A DNA stretch of 64,000 nucleotides from Rhizobium sp. SG_E_25_P2 (GTDB lineage: Bacteria; Pseudomonadota; Alphaproteobacteria; Rhizobiales; Rhizobiaceae): NCBI RefSeq assembly GCF_029892285.1, contig NZ_JARXVM010000021.1, positions 1 to 64,000 of the forward strand, read 5' to 3'. The notes beneath the pieces were generated by a model. It had not been told where the DNA came from. It saw only the letters and a list, made by a program, of their open reading frames with translations, and searched no databases. Positions 43,995 through 53,955 of this stretch are shown in pieces (the first letter of the stretch is position 1; each line of letters begins with the position of its first letter). A program made the translations under genes and the position numbers.

Positions 43995-46073
43995 TCATGC
44001 CTCAATCCGCCGGAGCGTGGACACATCCTCATCAATCTTGCGCATCATGCCGCGCTGAGAGGCGATCATGTTTTCCACCTCCGACATGGCGCTGTCGATC
44101 TTGCTGAAGCTCGAAAAAATGCTGACCAATTGCTGCGAGATCTCACCATAGCCGTCATGCGCCGTGGCCAGACGGGTTTCCGAGATCTTGATGTTTTCAC
44201 CGAGAATGCCGATGCTCGCCTCCACCTGCGCAATCGCTTCCCGGCTGTTGTCGAGCGTGGATTTCGTGGTGTTGGCGAGGTTGCGGACCTCATTGGCGAC
44301 CACCGCGAAAGAGCGGCCGGCCTCGCCTGCGCGGGCAGCCTCGATCGTGGCGTTGAGCGAGAGCAGGTTGGTCTGCATGGTGATCTTGTCGATCACTTCG
44401 ACGATGTCGTTGAGTTGCCGCGTCGTGCGCGCCACCTTGAGGAACTCTTCCTCCAGAATGCCGGTTTCGGCGTTCTGCGTCACCTCAGCCATGCGCCGCT
44501 CCATGTCGCTGCGAATGCCCTGGACGCTCAGGCGCACGTCATCGGTTCGTCCGACGACCTCGTCGAGCTGGCTCGCAAGCGTGGCGGTCTTGCCGATGAA
44601 GCCGGTCAGCCGGCCGATCAGCTTTTGACGCATGTCGTTGACGAGCTGCTGCTGGCGCAGCCGGCACTGGGTGAAATACCGGGCGAACCGCGCATAGTGA
44701 ACCGGAAATTCATCGATATAGTGATCGGCGAATGCTTCGCCGCCTGACACGTCGAAAAACACCAGCGCCGTCAGCGTCTGGTTGACATTGATCCCGAGGA
44801 GTTCCCCGAAGGTGGAGAAACCCGCCGCAGGAATGGTCCAGGCGCCGTTCATGTCTTTCAGGCGTCCTGCATTGCCCAGGCGGCGCAATATGCAGTCGTT
44901 GAGAACGGCGCCCAGCGCTTTCGGCTTGCCGCGGAAAAACGCCTGCATATCGGCGCGCGTCTGGCCGGCGAAATCGGTCGCCTTGACGAGATGCAGTTCA
45001 TCGCCCGGATTGACGTCGCAATAGAAGTTCACCGCGCCTGCGGCGAGATCGATGGAGGCGATCGAGCGGACGAACAGCTCGTCGTCCATCTTGATCGCGA
45101 AAGTATAGCCTTCAAGCCTGCGGGTGAGATCGCCGGGTTGGCATTGCATCATCCGGCAAAGGGCGTCGACAATCGGCACGAGTTCGACCGTGCCGGTATC
45201 GACCGCCGCCGTCACTTTGCGCATTTCCGGACAGGCTTCCATGATCACCAGTGATTTGCCGGTCGCGACGAAGTTCTGGCTTTTCAACACGCCGAACCGG
45301 GTTTGCGACGGAGTCTTGGCGAAGATGATCACCGCATGGTTCTGGATCGGCCGCTGTCCGTCGAAGATATAGCTGTGCTGGAAATCGAGTTTTCCGCCCG
45401 ATGAGCCGCCGATGAACAGGCACGGAAACCGACCGCATTCGTAGATGGCTTCCATAAGGTAGTTTTCTGACGCCGACAGACCGTCGACCAGGGTGATGGC
45501 AAGCGTGTCATCGGCGCGGATGCGAAACGGCAGCCGCAGCCGGCTCAAATGGCCGACCAGTTCGGACACCCGCTGCGCCTGCGGCTTGCCAGGCGCGCCG
45601 GACCGGATATCCTCATTGCAGAGCGGCACGGTCTGGATCGAGACCATCTCAAGCAGATCGGCGCCGAAAACCTGAATCACGACATTGTCCCAGGTTCCGG
45701 AGGCGGCGCAGTAAAGGGCGCCGTCGACTGCGTCCTCCACATTGCACAATTCGCCGGCCGTGGTGGTGGCAACAAACGGCGTCGTCCCACAGCGCATCTG
45801 AATCTGGCGGCACACAGCCTGAAAATCCACATGCGGCGATATGTAGGCCATGATCAGTCTGGAGGGCGCCCCATCGATTTCCGCGAGCGACGGGGGTAAC
45901 GTCGACAAACGGGAATCGGTCTTGAACACCAGCATGGGTCGCTTCGGCCTGGCGGCATTGGCCTGAGGATCAGACTCGACGGATATCGCTTCCGGCGCGC
46001 CGCCAACGTCGGTTTCCAGAGGAGACGTCTCGATCACTGGCTGGGGGATGCGCGCCTTCTTGATACCAAACAC
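43995..46073 (-). CDS. FIST-domain cytoplasmic methyl-accepting chemoreceptor
   Basis: 692 aa with no membrane segment. Residues about 45-420 contain FIST_N ([35 protein letters not shown]) and FIST_C ([20 protein letters not shown]). Residues 470-690 are the signalling domain: [20 protein letters not shown] and [22 protein letters not shown], an MCP hairpin shorter than in typical receptors. FIST domains are thought to bind small ligands such as amino acids. The protein would signal to CheA/CheW from the cytoplasm; no che genes are nearby. Confidence 0.9.
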   Translation of the reverse strand: MFGIKKARIPQPVIETSPLETDVGGAPEAISVESDPQANAARPKRPMLVFKTDSRLSTLPPSLAEIDGAPSRLIMAYISPHVDFQAVCRQIQMRCGTTPFVATTTAGELCNVEDAVDGALYCAASGTWDNVVIQVFGADLLEMVSIQTVPLCNEDIRSGAPGKPQAQRVSELVGHLSRLRLPFRIRADDTLAITLVDGLSASENYLMEAIYECGRFPCLFIGGSSGGKLDFQHSYIFDGQRPIQNHAVIIFAKTPSQTRFGVLKSQNFVATGKSLVIMEACPEMRKVTAAVDTGTVELVPIVDALCRMMQCQPGDLTRRLEGYTFAIKMDDELFVRSIASIDLAAGAVNFYCDVNPGDELHLVKATDFAGQTRADMQAFFRGKPKALGAVLNDCILRRLGNAGRLKDMNGAWTIPAAGFSTFGELLGINVNQTLTALVFFDVSGGEAFADHYIDEFPVHYARFARYFTQCRLRQQQLVNDMRQKLIGRLTGFIGKTATLASQLDEVVGRTDDVRLSVQGIRSDMERRMAEVTQNAETGILEEEFLKVARTTRQLNDIVEVIDKITMQTNLLSLNATIEAARAGEAGRSFAVVANEVRNLANTTKSTLDNSREAIAQVEASIGILGENIKISETRLATAHDGYGEISQQLVSIFSSFSKIDSAMSEVENMIASQRGMMRKIDEDVSTLRRIEA

Positions 46074-46334
46074 CGAGTCTGCCCTCCAATACGAAGCGGC
46101 CTATAAATATATGTATTTTCGTAACTTCTAATTAATAACATTTATCAAGTTCTGGGCAACGTCCGGCGGCCCTGCGCTGCTGCACGAGCATTGTGGACGT
46201 CACTTTGGATTGTTGCAGTCCAAAAAACGGAACCCAAGAGCCTGCATAGTCTTTTCCTTCCACCGCGCCTTGCCATCACCGGCAGGACCGTTATCAATGG
46301 CCGCGACAAAATGGCCGATGGGGACCCTTTGCCG

Positions 46335-47123
46335 ATGTTCGAAAACCTCTTCACCTTCGAAAGCCTGATCACCTTCCTGATCCTGACCGCGCTCGAGACC
46401 GTGCTCGGCTTCGACAATCTTCTCTACATCTCGATCGAGGCCAAGAAGGTCGATCCCGCCCGTGAGGCCTATGTCCGCCGCACCGGCATCATTCTGGCGA
46501 TCGGCTTGCGCATCGTGTTGCTGTTCGTGGTGCTGAAGCTGATCGACACGTTCCAGGCTCCGCTCTGGGAAGCGCATACGAGCGTCTTCACCGCCGCCGT
46601 CAGCGGCCATTCGCTGATCGTGCTGTTCGGCGGCGTCTTCCTCATCTACACCGCCATCAAGGAAATCTTTCACATGATCGGCGCGCCGCATGAGGAACAG
46701 AACGCCACGCGCGCCGCCCGCCGCAGCGTCGCCTCGGCGCTGACGATGATTCTCATCATGAACATAGTCTTCTCCTTTGACACAGTGCTGTCGGCGGTGG
46801 CGCTGACGCATAATTTCATCGTCATGGCCGCCGCCATCATCGTCTCCGGCGTCTTGATGGTGGTGATGGCCGACACGGTGTCGAACTTCCTCAAGAAAAA
46901 CCGCATGTATGAAGTGCTCGGCCTCTTCGTACTGCTGTTGGTCGGCTATATGCTGATGTCGGAAGGCGGCCACCTCGCCCATCTGTCCTTCTTCGGCTAT
47001 CCGGTCGAGCCCATGGCGAAGTCGACATTCTACTTCGTGCTGGTGACTTTGATCATTGTCGAAATCATCCAGGGCCGCTATCAGAAGCGCATCCTGGCCG
47101 AGCAGGAGCGCAACAACCATTGA
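46335..47123 (+). CDS. TerC-family integral membrane protein
   Basis: 262 aa from the ATG at 46335; a second in-frame ATG at 46311 is possible, and neither has a strong ribosome site. Seven to nine membrane helices. The TerC signatures TALETVLGFDNLLYISI and LIMNIVFSFDTVLSAVALT contain the conserved acidic residues. Members are linked to manganese or calcium export and tellurite resistance. I looked for a Mn-sensing yybP-ykoY leader and found none. The ThDP enzyme gene follows after 53 bases. Confidence 0.88.
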   Translation: MFENLFTFESLITFLILTALETVLGFDNLLYISIEAKKVDPAREAYVRRTGIILAIGLRIVLLFVVLKLIDTFQAPLWEAHTSVFTAAVSGHSLIVLFGGVFLIYTAIKEIFHMIGAPHEEQNATRAARRSVASALTMILIMNIVFSFDTVLSAVALTHNFIVMAAAIIVSGVLMVVMADTVSNFLKKNRMYEVLGLFVLLLVGYMLMSEGGHLAHLSFFGYPVEPMAKSTFYFVLVTLIIVEIIQGRYQKRILAEQERNNH

Positions 47124-47176
47124 CGGCGTCGCGCGCGCCTTCTCGGCTTCCCTAAAGCTGACAAAGAGTGTGCGCG

Positions 47177-48838
47177 ATGACCAAGAAGACCGGCGGCCAA
47201 CTGATCGTGGAGGCGCTTGTCGCCAATGGCGTCAAGCGTATCGCCTGCGTGCCGGGCGAGAGCTATCTGGCAGTGCTGGATGCCCTGCATGACACAGAAA
47301 TCGACGTGATGGTGTGCCGCCAGGAAGGCGGCGCAGCGATGATGGCCGATTGCTGGGGCCGGCTGACCGGCGAGCCCGGCATCTGCATGGTCACCCGCGG
47401 CCCCGGCGCCACCAATGCCACCGCCGGCCTGCATGTGGCCCGGCAGGATTCCGTGCCGATGATCCTGTTTATCGGCCAGGTGCAGCGCGACGCCCGCGAG
47501 CGCGAAGCCTTCCAGGAAGTCGAATATCGCCGCGCCTTCACCGAATTCGCCAAATGGGTCGGCGAGATCGACGACGCCCGCCGCATTCCGGAATTCGTCA
47601 CCCGCGCTTTTGCGGTGGCGACCTCTGGCCGCCCCGGCCCGGTCGTGCTGTCGCTGCCGGAAGATATGCTGACCGATCTGGTTGAGGCGGCGGACGCCCG
47701 CCCCTATCAGCCGGTGGCCACCCATCCCGCGCCGAGCCAGATCGCCGATCTCAAGGCGCGGCTCGAAAAGGCCGAGCGTCCGCTGGTCATTCTCGGCGGC
47801 ACGCGCTGGAGCGAGGCCTCCGTCGCCGCCTTTCAGTCCTTCGCCGAAGCCTGGGATCTGCCTGTCACGGTGTCCTTCCGCCGCCAGATGCTGTTTGATC
47901 ACGCCCATCTGAACTATGCCGGCGATGTCGGCATCGGCGTCAATCCGAAGCTCGGCGAAGCGGTGAAGAACGCCGATCTGCTGATCATGCTCGGCGGACG
48001 TTTCTCGGAAATGCCGTCCTCGGGCTATACGCTGGTCGATATTCCCTACCCGCGCCAATCGCTCGTCCACATTCATCCCGATTCGTCCGAACTCGGCCGC
48101 GTCTACCGTCCCGACGTCGCAATCAACGCCGATCCCTCGAGCTTCGTCGCGGCACTTGCGGGCGTCACCCCGAGCGCGCCAGTCGCCTGGTCCGAGCGCA
48201 CCAAGTCCATGCGCGCCGATTACCTGGCCTGGTCTACACCGCCGATGGAAGGTCCCGGCGAGGTCGCCATGGGTCCGATCATGTCCTGGCTTGAGGATAA
48301 TCTGCCGAAGACGGCGATCATGACCAATGGCGCCGGCAATTACGCCACCTGGCTGCACCGCTTCCACCGCTTCCAGGCCTATGCGACGCAAGCCGCGCCG
48401 GCCTCGGGCTCGATGGGTTATGGTCTGCCCGCCGCCGTAGCCGCCAAGGCCGCCTTCCCCGAGCGGGAAGTCGTGTGCTTCGCCGGCGATGGCTGCTTCA
48501 TGATGCATGGCCAGGAATTCGCCACCGCCGTGCGCTACAATCTTCCCATCATCGTGGTGCTGGTGAACAACGGCATCTACGGCACGATCCGCATGCATCA
48601 GGAGCGGGAATATCCGGGCCGCGTCTCGGCCACCGGTCTCACCAACCCGGATTTTTGCGACTACGCCCGCGCTTTCGGCGGCCATGGCGAGAAAGTGACG
48701 AAGACCTCGGATTTCGCCGCCGCCTATCTGCGCGCAAGAGAGAGCGGCAAGCCGGCGATCATCGAGGTCATCCTCGATCCGGAGGCCATCACGCCCACCC
48801 GTACGTTGACCCAGATCCGCGAAGCCGCCAAGGGCTGA
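47177..48838 (+). CDS. thiamine-diphosphate-dependent enzyme, acetolactate-synthase-like
   Basis: 553 aa from the ATG at 47177; a GTG three codons earlier is also possible. The PYR domain has GVKRIACVPGESYLAVLDAL and the catalytic glutamate in VCRQEGGAAMMAD; the middle domain is FAD/nucleotide-like; the PP domain has CFAGDGCFMMHGQEF and the Mg/ThDP loop ending VLVNNGIYG. It resembles acetolactate synthase large subunits, but no ilvH-like small subunit is adjacent, so it is probably a decarboxylase or carboligase of unknown substrate. Follows terC on the same strand. Confidence 0.85.
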   Translation: MTKKTGGQLIVEALVANGVKRIACVPGESYLAVLDALHDTEIDVMVCRQEGGAAMMADCWGRLTGEPGICMVTRGPGATNATAGLHVARQDSVPMILFIGQVQRDAREREAFQEVEYRRAFTEFAKWVGEIDDARRIPEFVTRAFAVATSGRPGPVVLSLPEDMLTDLVEAADARPYQPVATHPAPSQIADLKARLEKAERPLVILGGTRWSEASVAAFQSFAEAWDLPVTVSFRRQMLFDHAHLNYAGDVGIGVNPKLGEAVKNADLLIMLGGRFSEMPSSGYTLVDIPYPRQSLVHIHPDSSELGRVYRPDVAINADPSSFVAALAGVTPSAPVAWSERTKSMRADYLAWSTPPMEGPGEVAMGPIMSWLEDNLPKTAIMTNGAGNYATWLHRFHRFQAYATQAAPASGSMGYGLPAAVAAKAAFPEREVVCFAGDGCFMMHGQEFATAVRYNLPIIVVLVNNGIYGTIRMHQEREYPGRVSATGLTNPDFCDYARAFGGHGEKVTKTSDFAAAYLRARESGKPAIIEVILDPEAITPTRTLTQIREAAKG

Positions 48839-48855
48839 TCAATCCAGACAAAGTT

Positions 48856-48884
48856 GCGCGCCGCGCTTTCGCCGCGTGGCGCGC
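48856..48884. terminator. GC-rich hairpin between convergent genes
   Basis: GCGCGCCGCG (48856-48865) can pair with CGCGTGGCGCGC (48873-48884) with small bulges. It lies between the stops of the ThDP enzyme and pentapeptide genes. No T tract, so termination is only possible. Confidence 0.3.
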
Positions 48885-48888
48885 GACA

Positions 48889-49596
48889 TCAATCGTCGCC
48901 GAACTTGCAGGGCCAGTTCTTCGACGGCTTCAAGCCCTCAGGCAGCTTGGTGTCCTTGTCGCCGCAGGCCATGTCGAGCTGCCATTGGTTGAGACCGGTC
49001 GCCCCCGACAGATCCACGCCCTCGATCCGGGTGAGGAAGAAAAAGGCGCGGTCGAAATCCGCCGGACGGCTGAACTTGGCGTCGCGGAAATCAGCCCGGG
49101 CGAGATTGGTCAGCGCAAAGCGGCTGCCGCTGACATCGGCCTTGTCGAATTGCGACCGTCCCATATCCGCCTTGGTGAAATCGACATCGGTCAAAATCGC
49201 CGCATGGAAGTTCGACCGCTGCAATTCGCCGCTGCGAAAGATCGCGCCCGGCGCGTTGATCTCGCTGAAATCGGTGCGATAGGCTTCCACGCGGGCAAAC
49301 CGCGCCCCCGACGCCGATGCGCCGGCAAGGCTGGCCCTGACCAGCGTGGCCTTTTCGAAAATCGCCGAAACCAGATCGGAGCCGGCGAGATCGGTGCCGC
49401 TGAAATCGACATCGGTGAGATTGGCGCCGCGCAACTCGCCGTTTGGCAGCATGAGATTGCGCTTGTTGCATTCGCGCCAATCGATGCCGGCGCGCGGCGA
49501 ATCATGGCAATCGTCGGCGGCGAGAGCTGCGGCACCCGCCGATAGCGCGACGACCAGTGCGATCAAGCTCGAAACGGCAAAATGTCTTACGCGCAT
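48889..49596 (-). CDS. secreted pentapeptide-repeat protein
   Basis: 235 aa with a signal peptide (SSLIALVVALSAGAAALA). From about residue 50 to 185 the chain repeats A(D/N)Lxx units (for example ELRGANLTDVDFSGTDLAGS), the pattern of a right-handed quadrilateral beta helix. Four cysteines, two near the start of the mature protein and two near the end, could be disulfide-bonded. Periplasmic or outer-surface; function unknown, perhaps structural or inhibitory. Confidence 0.88.
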   Translation of the reverse strand: MRVRHFAVSSLIALVVALSAGAAALAADDCHDSPRAGIDWRECNKRNLMLPNGELRGANLTDVDFSGTDLAGSDLVSAIFEKATLVRASLAGASASGARFARVEAYRTDFSEINAPGAIFRSGELQRSNFHAAILTDVDFTKADMGRSQFDKADVSGSRFALTNLARADFRDAKFSRPADFDRAFFFLTRIEGVDLSGATGLNQWQLDMACGDKDTKLPEGLKPSKNWPCKFGDD

Positions 49597-49688
49597 GATC
49601 GGCTCCGCGATTGCGATGACTGGCGGCGTCGCACGACGCGCGCCGCGCCTATATTAGGCGCGCGACGCGCGAAGGAAAAGGGCCTGTA

Positions 49689-51179
49689 TCAGTGCAAAGT
49701 CGCGCTGGCGGCCTCGCGTTCCGCCTTGTCATGCAAGGCGAACTGGTCGACCATATCAGCGCTCGCCGCGTTGAAGCCGACAATCTCGACCTCGACGCCT
49801 GCCCGCCGGAACTTCACCACGACCTTATCGAGCGCGCCAACGGCTGTGATGTCCCATAAATGCGCCTGCGACACATCGATGAGCACTTTCTGGACGCTTT
49901 CGCTGAAATCGAATGCGCCGACGAAATTTTCCGCCGAAGCAAAGAAGATCTGCCCTTCGACCTTATAGACGACTTCGCCTTCGCCTGGCGCGTCGAGACG
50001 CGTGACGCGGAACAGCCGCGCCACCTTTCCGGCGAAGAAGACGCCGGACAACAGCACGCCGACCAGCACGCCCTTGGCGAGATCATGCGTGCCCACCACC
50101 GTGACGACGGTGGCGAGCATCACCACCGAGGACGGCAGCGGATTGCGGCGGAGATCGAGGATGGAACGCCAGGAGAAGGTGCCGATTGACACCATGATCA
50201 TCACCGCCACCAGCGCCGCCATGGGGATAATCCGCACGAGATCGTCGAGCGCCACGATCAGCACCAGCAGAAAAGCGCCGGCGACGAAGGTCGACAGGCG
50301 CCCGCGGCCGCCCGAGGAGACGTTGATCACCGACTGGCCAATCATGGCGCAGCCACCCATGCCGCCGATCAGCGCCGAGGCGATATTGCCGGCCCCCTGC
50401 CCCAGGCATTCCTGGCTCTTGTTGCTCGGCGTGTCGGTCATGTCGTCGACGATCTGCGCCGTCAGCAGCGATTCCAGCAGACCGACGGCGGCGAGCGTCA
50501 CCGAATAGGGAAAGATGATCTTCAGCGTCTCGAGGGTCAGCGGCACATCCGGCAGGATGAAGGAGGGAAGCGCCGAGGGCAATTCGCCGAGATCGCCGAC
50601 TGTGCGCAGGTCCATTCCCGTCCACCAGGCGACCAGCGTCAGCGCGGCGATCGCCACCAGCGGCGACGGCACTGCTTTGGTCACATAGGGAAACAGGTAG
50701 ATGATTCCGAGCCCGGCGGCGATCATCACATAGGTGAGCGACGGCACGCCGATCAGTTCCGGCAGCTGCGCCATGAAGATCAGGATGGCCAGCGCATTGA
50801 CAAAGCCGGTTATCACCGAGCGCGACACGAAGCGCATGACCCGCCCGAGCTTGAGGAAGCCCGCGAGAATCTGGATGAGCCCCATCAGGATGGTGGCGGC
50901 GAACAGATATTGCAGGCCATGCTCCTTGACGAGCGTGACCATCACCACGGCGGTGGCCGCCGTGGCGGCCGAAATCATGCCGGGGCGTCCGCCGACCACG
51001 GCCGCGACGCAGGCGATGGCGAAGGAGGCGTAGAGGCCGACCTTGGGATCGACGCCGGCGATCACCGAAAAGCCGATCGCCTCGGGAATGAGCGCCAACG
51101 CGACGACGACGCCGGAGAGGATGTCGCCGCGAATATTATGAAACCACTCGTGGCGGTAACGAGAAAAAGTCGTTTGCAT
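49689..51179 (-). CDS. SulP-family anion transporter with STAS domain
   Basis: 496 aa. Ten to twelve membrane helices in the sulfate-transporter domain ([20 protein letters not shown] at the N terminus; [20 protein letters not shown]), then a C-terminal STAS domain from about residue 395 ([20 protein letters not shown], then [20 protein letters not shown]). Possible substrates are sulfate, bicarbonate or dicarboxylates. No obvious ribosome site precedes the ATG, and the 5' leader folds into hairpins. Confidence 0.9.
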   Translation of the reverse strand: MQTTFSRYRHEWFHNIRGDILSGVVVALALIPEAIGFSVIAGVDPKVGLYASFAIACVAAVVGGRPGMISAATAATAVVMVTLVKEHGLQYLFAATILMGLIQILAGFLKLGRVMRFVSRSVITGFVNALAILIFMAQLPELIGVPSLTYVMIAAGLGIIYLFPYVTKAVPSPLVAIAALTLVAWWTGMDLRTVGDLGELPSALPSFILPDVPLTLETLKIIFPYSVTLAAVGLLESLLTAQIVDDMTDTPSNKSQECLGQGAGNIASALIGGMGGCAMIGQSVINVSSGGRGRLSTFVAGAFLLVLIVALDDLVRIIPMAALVAVMIMVSIGTFSWRSILDLRRNPLPSSVVMLATVVTVVGTHDLAKGVLVGVLLSGVFFAGKVARLFRVTRLDAPGEGEVVYKVEGQIFFASAENFVGAFDFSESVQKVLIDVSQAHLWDITAVGALDKVVVKFRRAGVEVEIVGFNAASADMVDQFALHDKAEREAASATLH

Positions 51180-51204
51180 ATCTGGAAAACCACAGTTGAA
51201 GGCA

Positions 51205-51300
51205 ACGGGCCGAGAGTATCAGGCCCAGGGAAGGTTGCGTTGCTGTGTTGTCTGGCGGATCGGCGGCCAGAAGAGCCACCCGGAATTACACCGGGTCCTT
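51205..51300 (-). promoter_or_regulatory. structured leader of the SulP gene, possible riboregulator
   Basis: Read on the minus strand, three hairpins follow one another: ACCCGG/CCGGGT (51296-51291 with 51283-51278) around TGTAATT, CTGGC/GCCAG (51270-51266 with 51256-51252), and GGGCC/GGCCC (51226-51222 with 51211-51207), the last about 28 bases before the start codon. The first one resembles the CCGGTGTAATTCCGG core found in some cobalamin riboswitches, but the B12 box is absent. RNA motifs have been described upstream of sulfate-transporter genes in Alphaproteobacteria (I recall one named sul1). Confidence 0.35.
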
Positions 51301-51375
51301 GTGGATACCTGTCCGTAATCAAGTTTTTGACGAAGGGCAAGGTTCTATCAGGGATCATAAACGCAGAAACGTCGA

Positions 51376-51395
51376 AGGCCGGCTTGCGCCGGCCT
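51376..51395 (-). terminator. hairpin after the MCP gene
   Basis: AGGCCGGC (51376-51383) pairs with GCCGGCCT (51388-51395), loop TTGC. It lies 28 bases past the MCP stop. T residues after the stem are sparse, so this is a likely but weak terminator. Confidence 0.45.
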
Positions 51396-51422
51396 CCTTG
51401 TGTCTACGAGACGATTTTCCGC

Positions 51423-53324
51423 TCAGGCGGCGTAGCGTCGCTGCGCGCCTGCCTTTTCTTCCAGCTGGAAGCGGCTGATCAGCTGCACCAGACGGTCGGC
51501 TTCGCTCGCCAGCTTCATCGTGGCGGCGGAGGTTTCCTCCACCATCGCGGCGTTCTGCTGCGTCACATTGTCGATCTGGTTCACGGCCTGGTTGATCTCG
51601 TGCAGGCTGGTGGCCTGTTCACTGGCCGAGTGGGCGATCGAATGAATGTGGCTGTTGATCGAATAAACGCGCTGTTCGATTTCGGACAGGGCCGAACCGG
51701 TCGCCTGGACGAGCTGCACGCCGGTTTGCACTTCCCCGCCTGACTTGGTGATCAGCGTCTTGATGTCCTTGGCGGCATTGGCCGAGCGTTGCGCCAGTTC
51801 GCGCACTTCCTGGGCGACGACTGCGAAGCCCTTGCCGGCATCGCCGGCGCGGGCGGCTTCGACGCCAGCGTTCAGCGCCAGCAGGTTGGTCTGGAAGGCG
51901 ATCTCGTCGATCACGTTGATGATCTGGCTGATCTCCTGCGAAGCCTGTTCGATGCGGCCCATGGCGTCGATCGCCTGTCCCACGACCTGGCCGGCGCGCG
52001 CGGCGTTGTCCTTGGCCTGGGTCACCATGCTGGCGGCTTCCTGGGCCTTGTCGGTGGCGGTCCGGACGACGCCGGTGATTTCCTTCAGCGCCGTCGAGGT
52101 TTCCTGAAGAGCGGCGGCCTGCTGTTCGGTGCGGCGCGACAGGTCGTTGGTCGAAGAGCCCAGCTCGTTGATGTTGCCGTTGATCGAGTCGGAGGTGGCG
52201 AGCACTTCGCGGATGGTGCGCTTGAGGCTGTCCATCGTCCCGTTGACGTTGCCCTGAAGTTCGGCGAAGGCGCCGGTGTAGCGACCGTTCATAGAGCGGG
52301 TGAGCACACCCTCGGCGAGATTAGCCATCACGGCGCGCATTTCGGTGATGCCGGCGTCGACGCTGGCGAGCAGCTGGTCAATATTGTTGGCGACGGCGTT
52401 CAGATTGGCGTCGCCGAAGTCCTGGTCGATGCGGCGGCTGAAATCGCCCGCGGCGGCGGCGGCGACGACTTCCGACATGCGGGTTTGCAAGTCGTCATTG
52501 CGGGCGCGGCGGGCGGCTTCGAGGCTGTTCATCTGCACGACGGCGCGCCCGTTGTCCTTGAACACCCCGACGGCCTGCGCCATCTCGCCGATTTCGTCCT
52601 TGTGGCCGAGGAACGGTACGGCAATCTCGAAATTGTTGGCGGCGACGGCGCGGATCGTGTCGGTGATCCGCTTGATCGGCGCGCTCAGATGGAAGCGGGC
52701 AATATAGAAACCGAGGCCTGCGCCAGCGATGATGCCGAGCGCTGCGGTCGCCATGACCACTGTGAAGATCCAGGTTTTGAAACTGCTGATCGACTCGTCG
52801 ATCGCCGTCAGAGCCGCCTGGTCGGTTTCAACGATGGCGTCGATCTGCTTCTGGAACGCCTTGCGGTTTTCGCGGTTGGCCTCGTTGTTGCCCTGCGCGT
52901 CGGCATCCTTCGGGCTGACCTCGGTGCCGAGACGAACGGTTTCGCTGCGGAACTTGCGGAATTCCGCCGACTTCGCGGACATAGCCTCGAACTGCGCCTT
53001 CTGCTCAGCCGGAACCTGCGGCGCCCACTTGGCCATGACGGCGTCCATTTCAGCCAGATGCTCCATCAGGCCGTCGCCGAACTTTTTCGCTTTTTCCGTA
53101 GAAGCCGCATGATAGATCCCGCGCGCTTCCATGACAACGGCGGTGACATAGCGGTTCAGGCGTTCACCGTAATAGGCGCGTTCGGAAACGTTCTTGTATT
53201 CCTGCAGCTTCTCGTCATATTTCGAAATCGCGAAAAGCGACACGCTGCCAATCACCAGCGAAGCGGCGCACATTACGCCGACAAGACTGTAGATTTTACC
53301 GGAAATCCTCACAATGCACCCCAT
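51423..53324 (-). CDS. transmembrane methyl-accepting chemotaxis protein
   Basis: 633 aa. First membrane segment at about residues 13-33 ([20 protein letters not shown]), a periplasmic helical sensor to about 185, second membrane segment [20 protein letters not shown], then HAMP ([20 protein letters not shown]), a second HAMP-like stretch, and the MCP signalling hairpin with [20 protein letters not shown] and [20 protein letters not shown]. The sensor looks like a four-helix bundle type; ligand unknown. Its C terminus lacks an obvious CheR pentapeptide. A perfect CtrA-type box lies 57 bases before the start. Confidence 0.93.
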   Translation of the reverse strand: MGCIVRISGKIYSLVGVMCAASLVIGSVSLFAISKYDEKLQEYKNVSERAYYGERLNRYVTAVVMEARGIYHAASTEKAKKFGDGLMEHLAEMDAVMAKWAPQVPAEQKAQFEAMSAKSAEFRKFRSETVRLGTEVSPKDADAQGNNEANRENRKAFQKQIDAIVETDQAALTAIDESISSFKTWIFTVVMATAALGIIAGAGLGFYIARFHLSAPIKRITDTIRAVAANNFEIAVPFLGHKDEIGEMAQAVGVFKDNGRAVVQMNSLEAARRARNDDLQTRMSEVVAAAAAGDFSRRIDQDFGDANLNAVANNIDQLLASVDAGITEMRAVMANLAEGVLTRSMNGRYTGAFAELQGNVNGTMDSLKRTIREVLATSDSINGNINELGSSTNDLSRRTEQQAAALQETSTALKEITGVVRTATDKAQEAASMVTQAKDNAARAGQVVGQAIDAMGRIEQASQEISQIINVIDEIAFQTNLLALNAGVEAARAGDAGKGFAVVAQEVRELAQRSANAAKDIKTLITKSGGEVQTGVQLVQATGSALSEIEQRVYSINSHIHSIAHSASEQATSLHEINQAVNQIDNVTQQNAAMVEETSAATMKLASEADRLVQLISRFQLEEKAGAQRRYAA

Positions 53325-53380
53325 TAACGACGAACGGAGCCTTTCTCCGCCGGAATTTCGTTAATTGGATCACAGGGCGC

Positions 53381-53395
53381 TTAATTAAGGGTTAA
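53381..53395. promoter_or_regulatory. CtrA-type box before the MCP gene
   Basis: TTAA-TTAAGGG-TTAA, exact TTAA-N7-TTAA, 57 bases before the MCP start. Motility and chemotaxis genes are frequent CtrA targets in Alphaproteobacteria, so the site is in a sensible place. Confidence 0.45.
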
Positions 53396-53541
53396 ACGAA
53401 AAACCCCTGAAAATCAGGAGTAATTCCCAAAAACAACCTGGCGATGTCTCTGAACTGGGTAAAAATATTGCTTAAATAGTTAATTGCCGGTCCAAATCTT
53501 AAAAAGGGCGGAGCGACGGTTTCCGCCCTCCGCCCCGGCAT

Positions 53542-53874
53542 TCATCGGATATGCAGCGTCTGCTGATAAATCACCGTGGAGCGATTTCCCGAGCGGCAAT
53601 AGCCCAACATCGGTTTCGGCAACTCGTCGAGCGCGTCAACCATGGCGCGCACGGCCTCGACCGGAATTTGTCCCACCACAGGAATATGGGCAGTTTCCAG
53701 GCCGAGTTCGGCGGCCTTGGCGGCAATCTCGTCGAAAGACGGCTGGCCGGGATCTTCGTCATCGGGACGATGGCAGACAATCGACTTGTAGCCCATGTCC
53801 TTCAGCGTCTGGACGTCTTCGAGGGAAATCTGCGGTGAAACCGAATATTCCTCGGTCAACTGGCGAATCTGCAT
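53542..53874 (-). CDS. TIGR01244-family phosphatase-like / sulfur-transferase protein
   Basis: 110 aa from the ATG at 53874, which has AAAGGA upstream; a second ATG at 53887-53889 has none. A dual-specificity-phosphatase-like fold with the active-site loop GYCRSGNRST (CxxGxR) near residue 95 and QISLEDVQTLKDMGYKSIVC at the N terminus. In relatives this domain is fused to Blh beta-lactamase-like persulfide dioxygenases. Stand-alone here; catalytic role likely but unproven. Confidence 0.85.
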   Translation of the reverse strand: MQIRQLTEEYSVSPQISLEDVQTLKDMGYKSIVCHRPDDEDPGQPSFDEIAAKAAELGLETAHIPVVGQIPVEAVRAMVDALDELPKPMLGYCRSGNRSTVIYQQTLHIR

Positions 53875-53955
53875 GGCGTGTCCTTTCATGCGGCGTCGGG
53901 CCTGTCTCTAATCCATTCGAGGCGGCAGGAAAACCGCTTTCCTCCGCCCGCGCGC

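Noticed and set aside
46080-46334. Possible manganese (yybP-ykoY) riboswitch before terC
   Set aside because: The TerC family often has one, but the conserved loop sequences of that motif are not visible in this leader.
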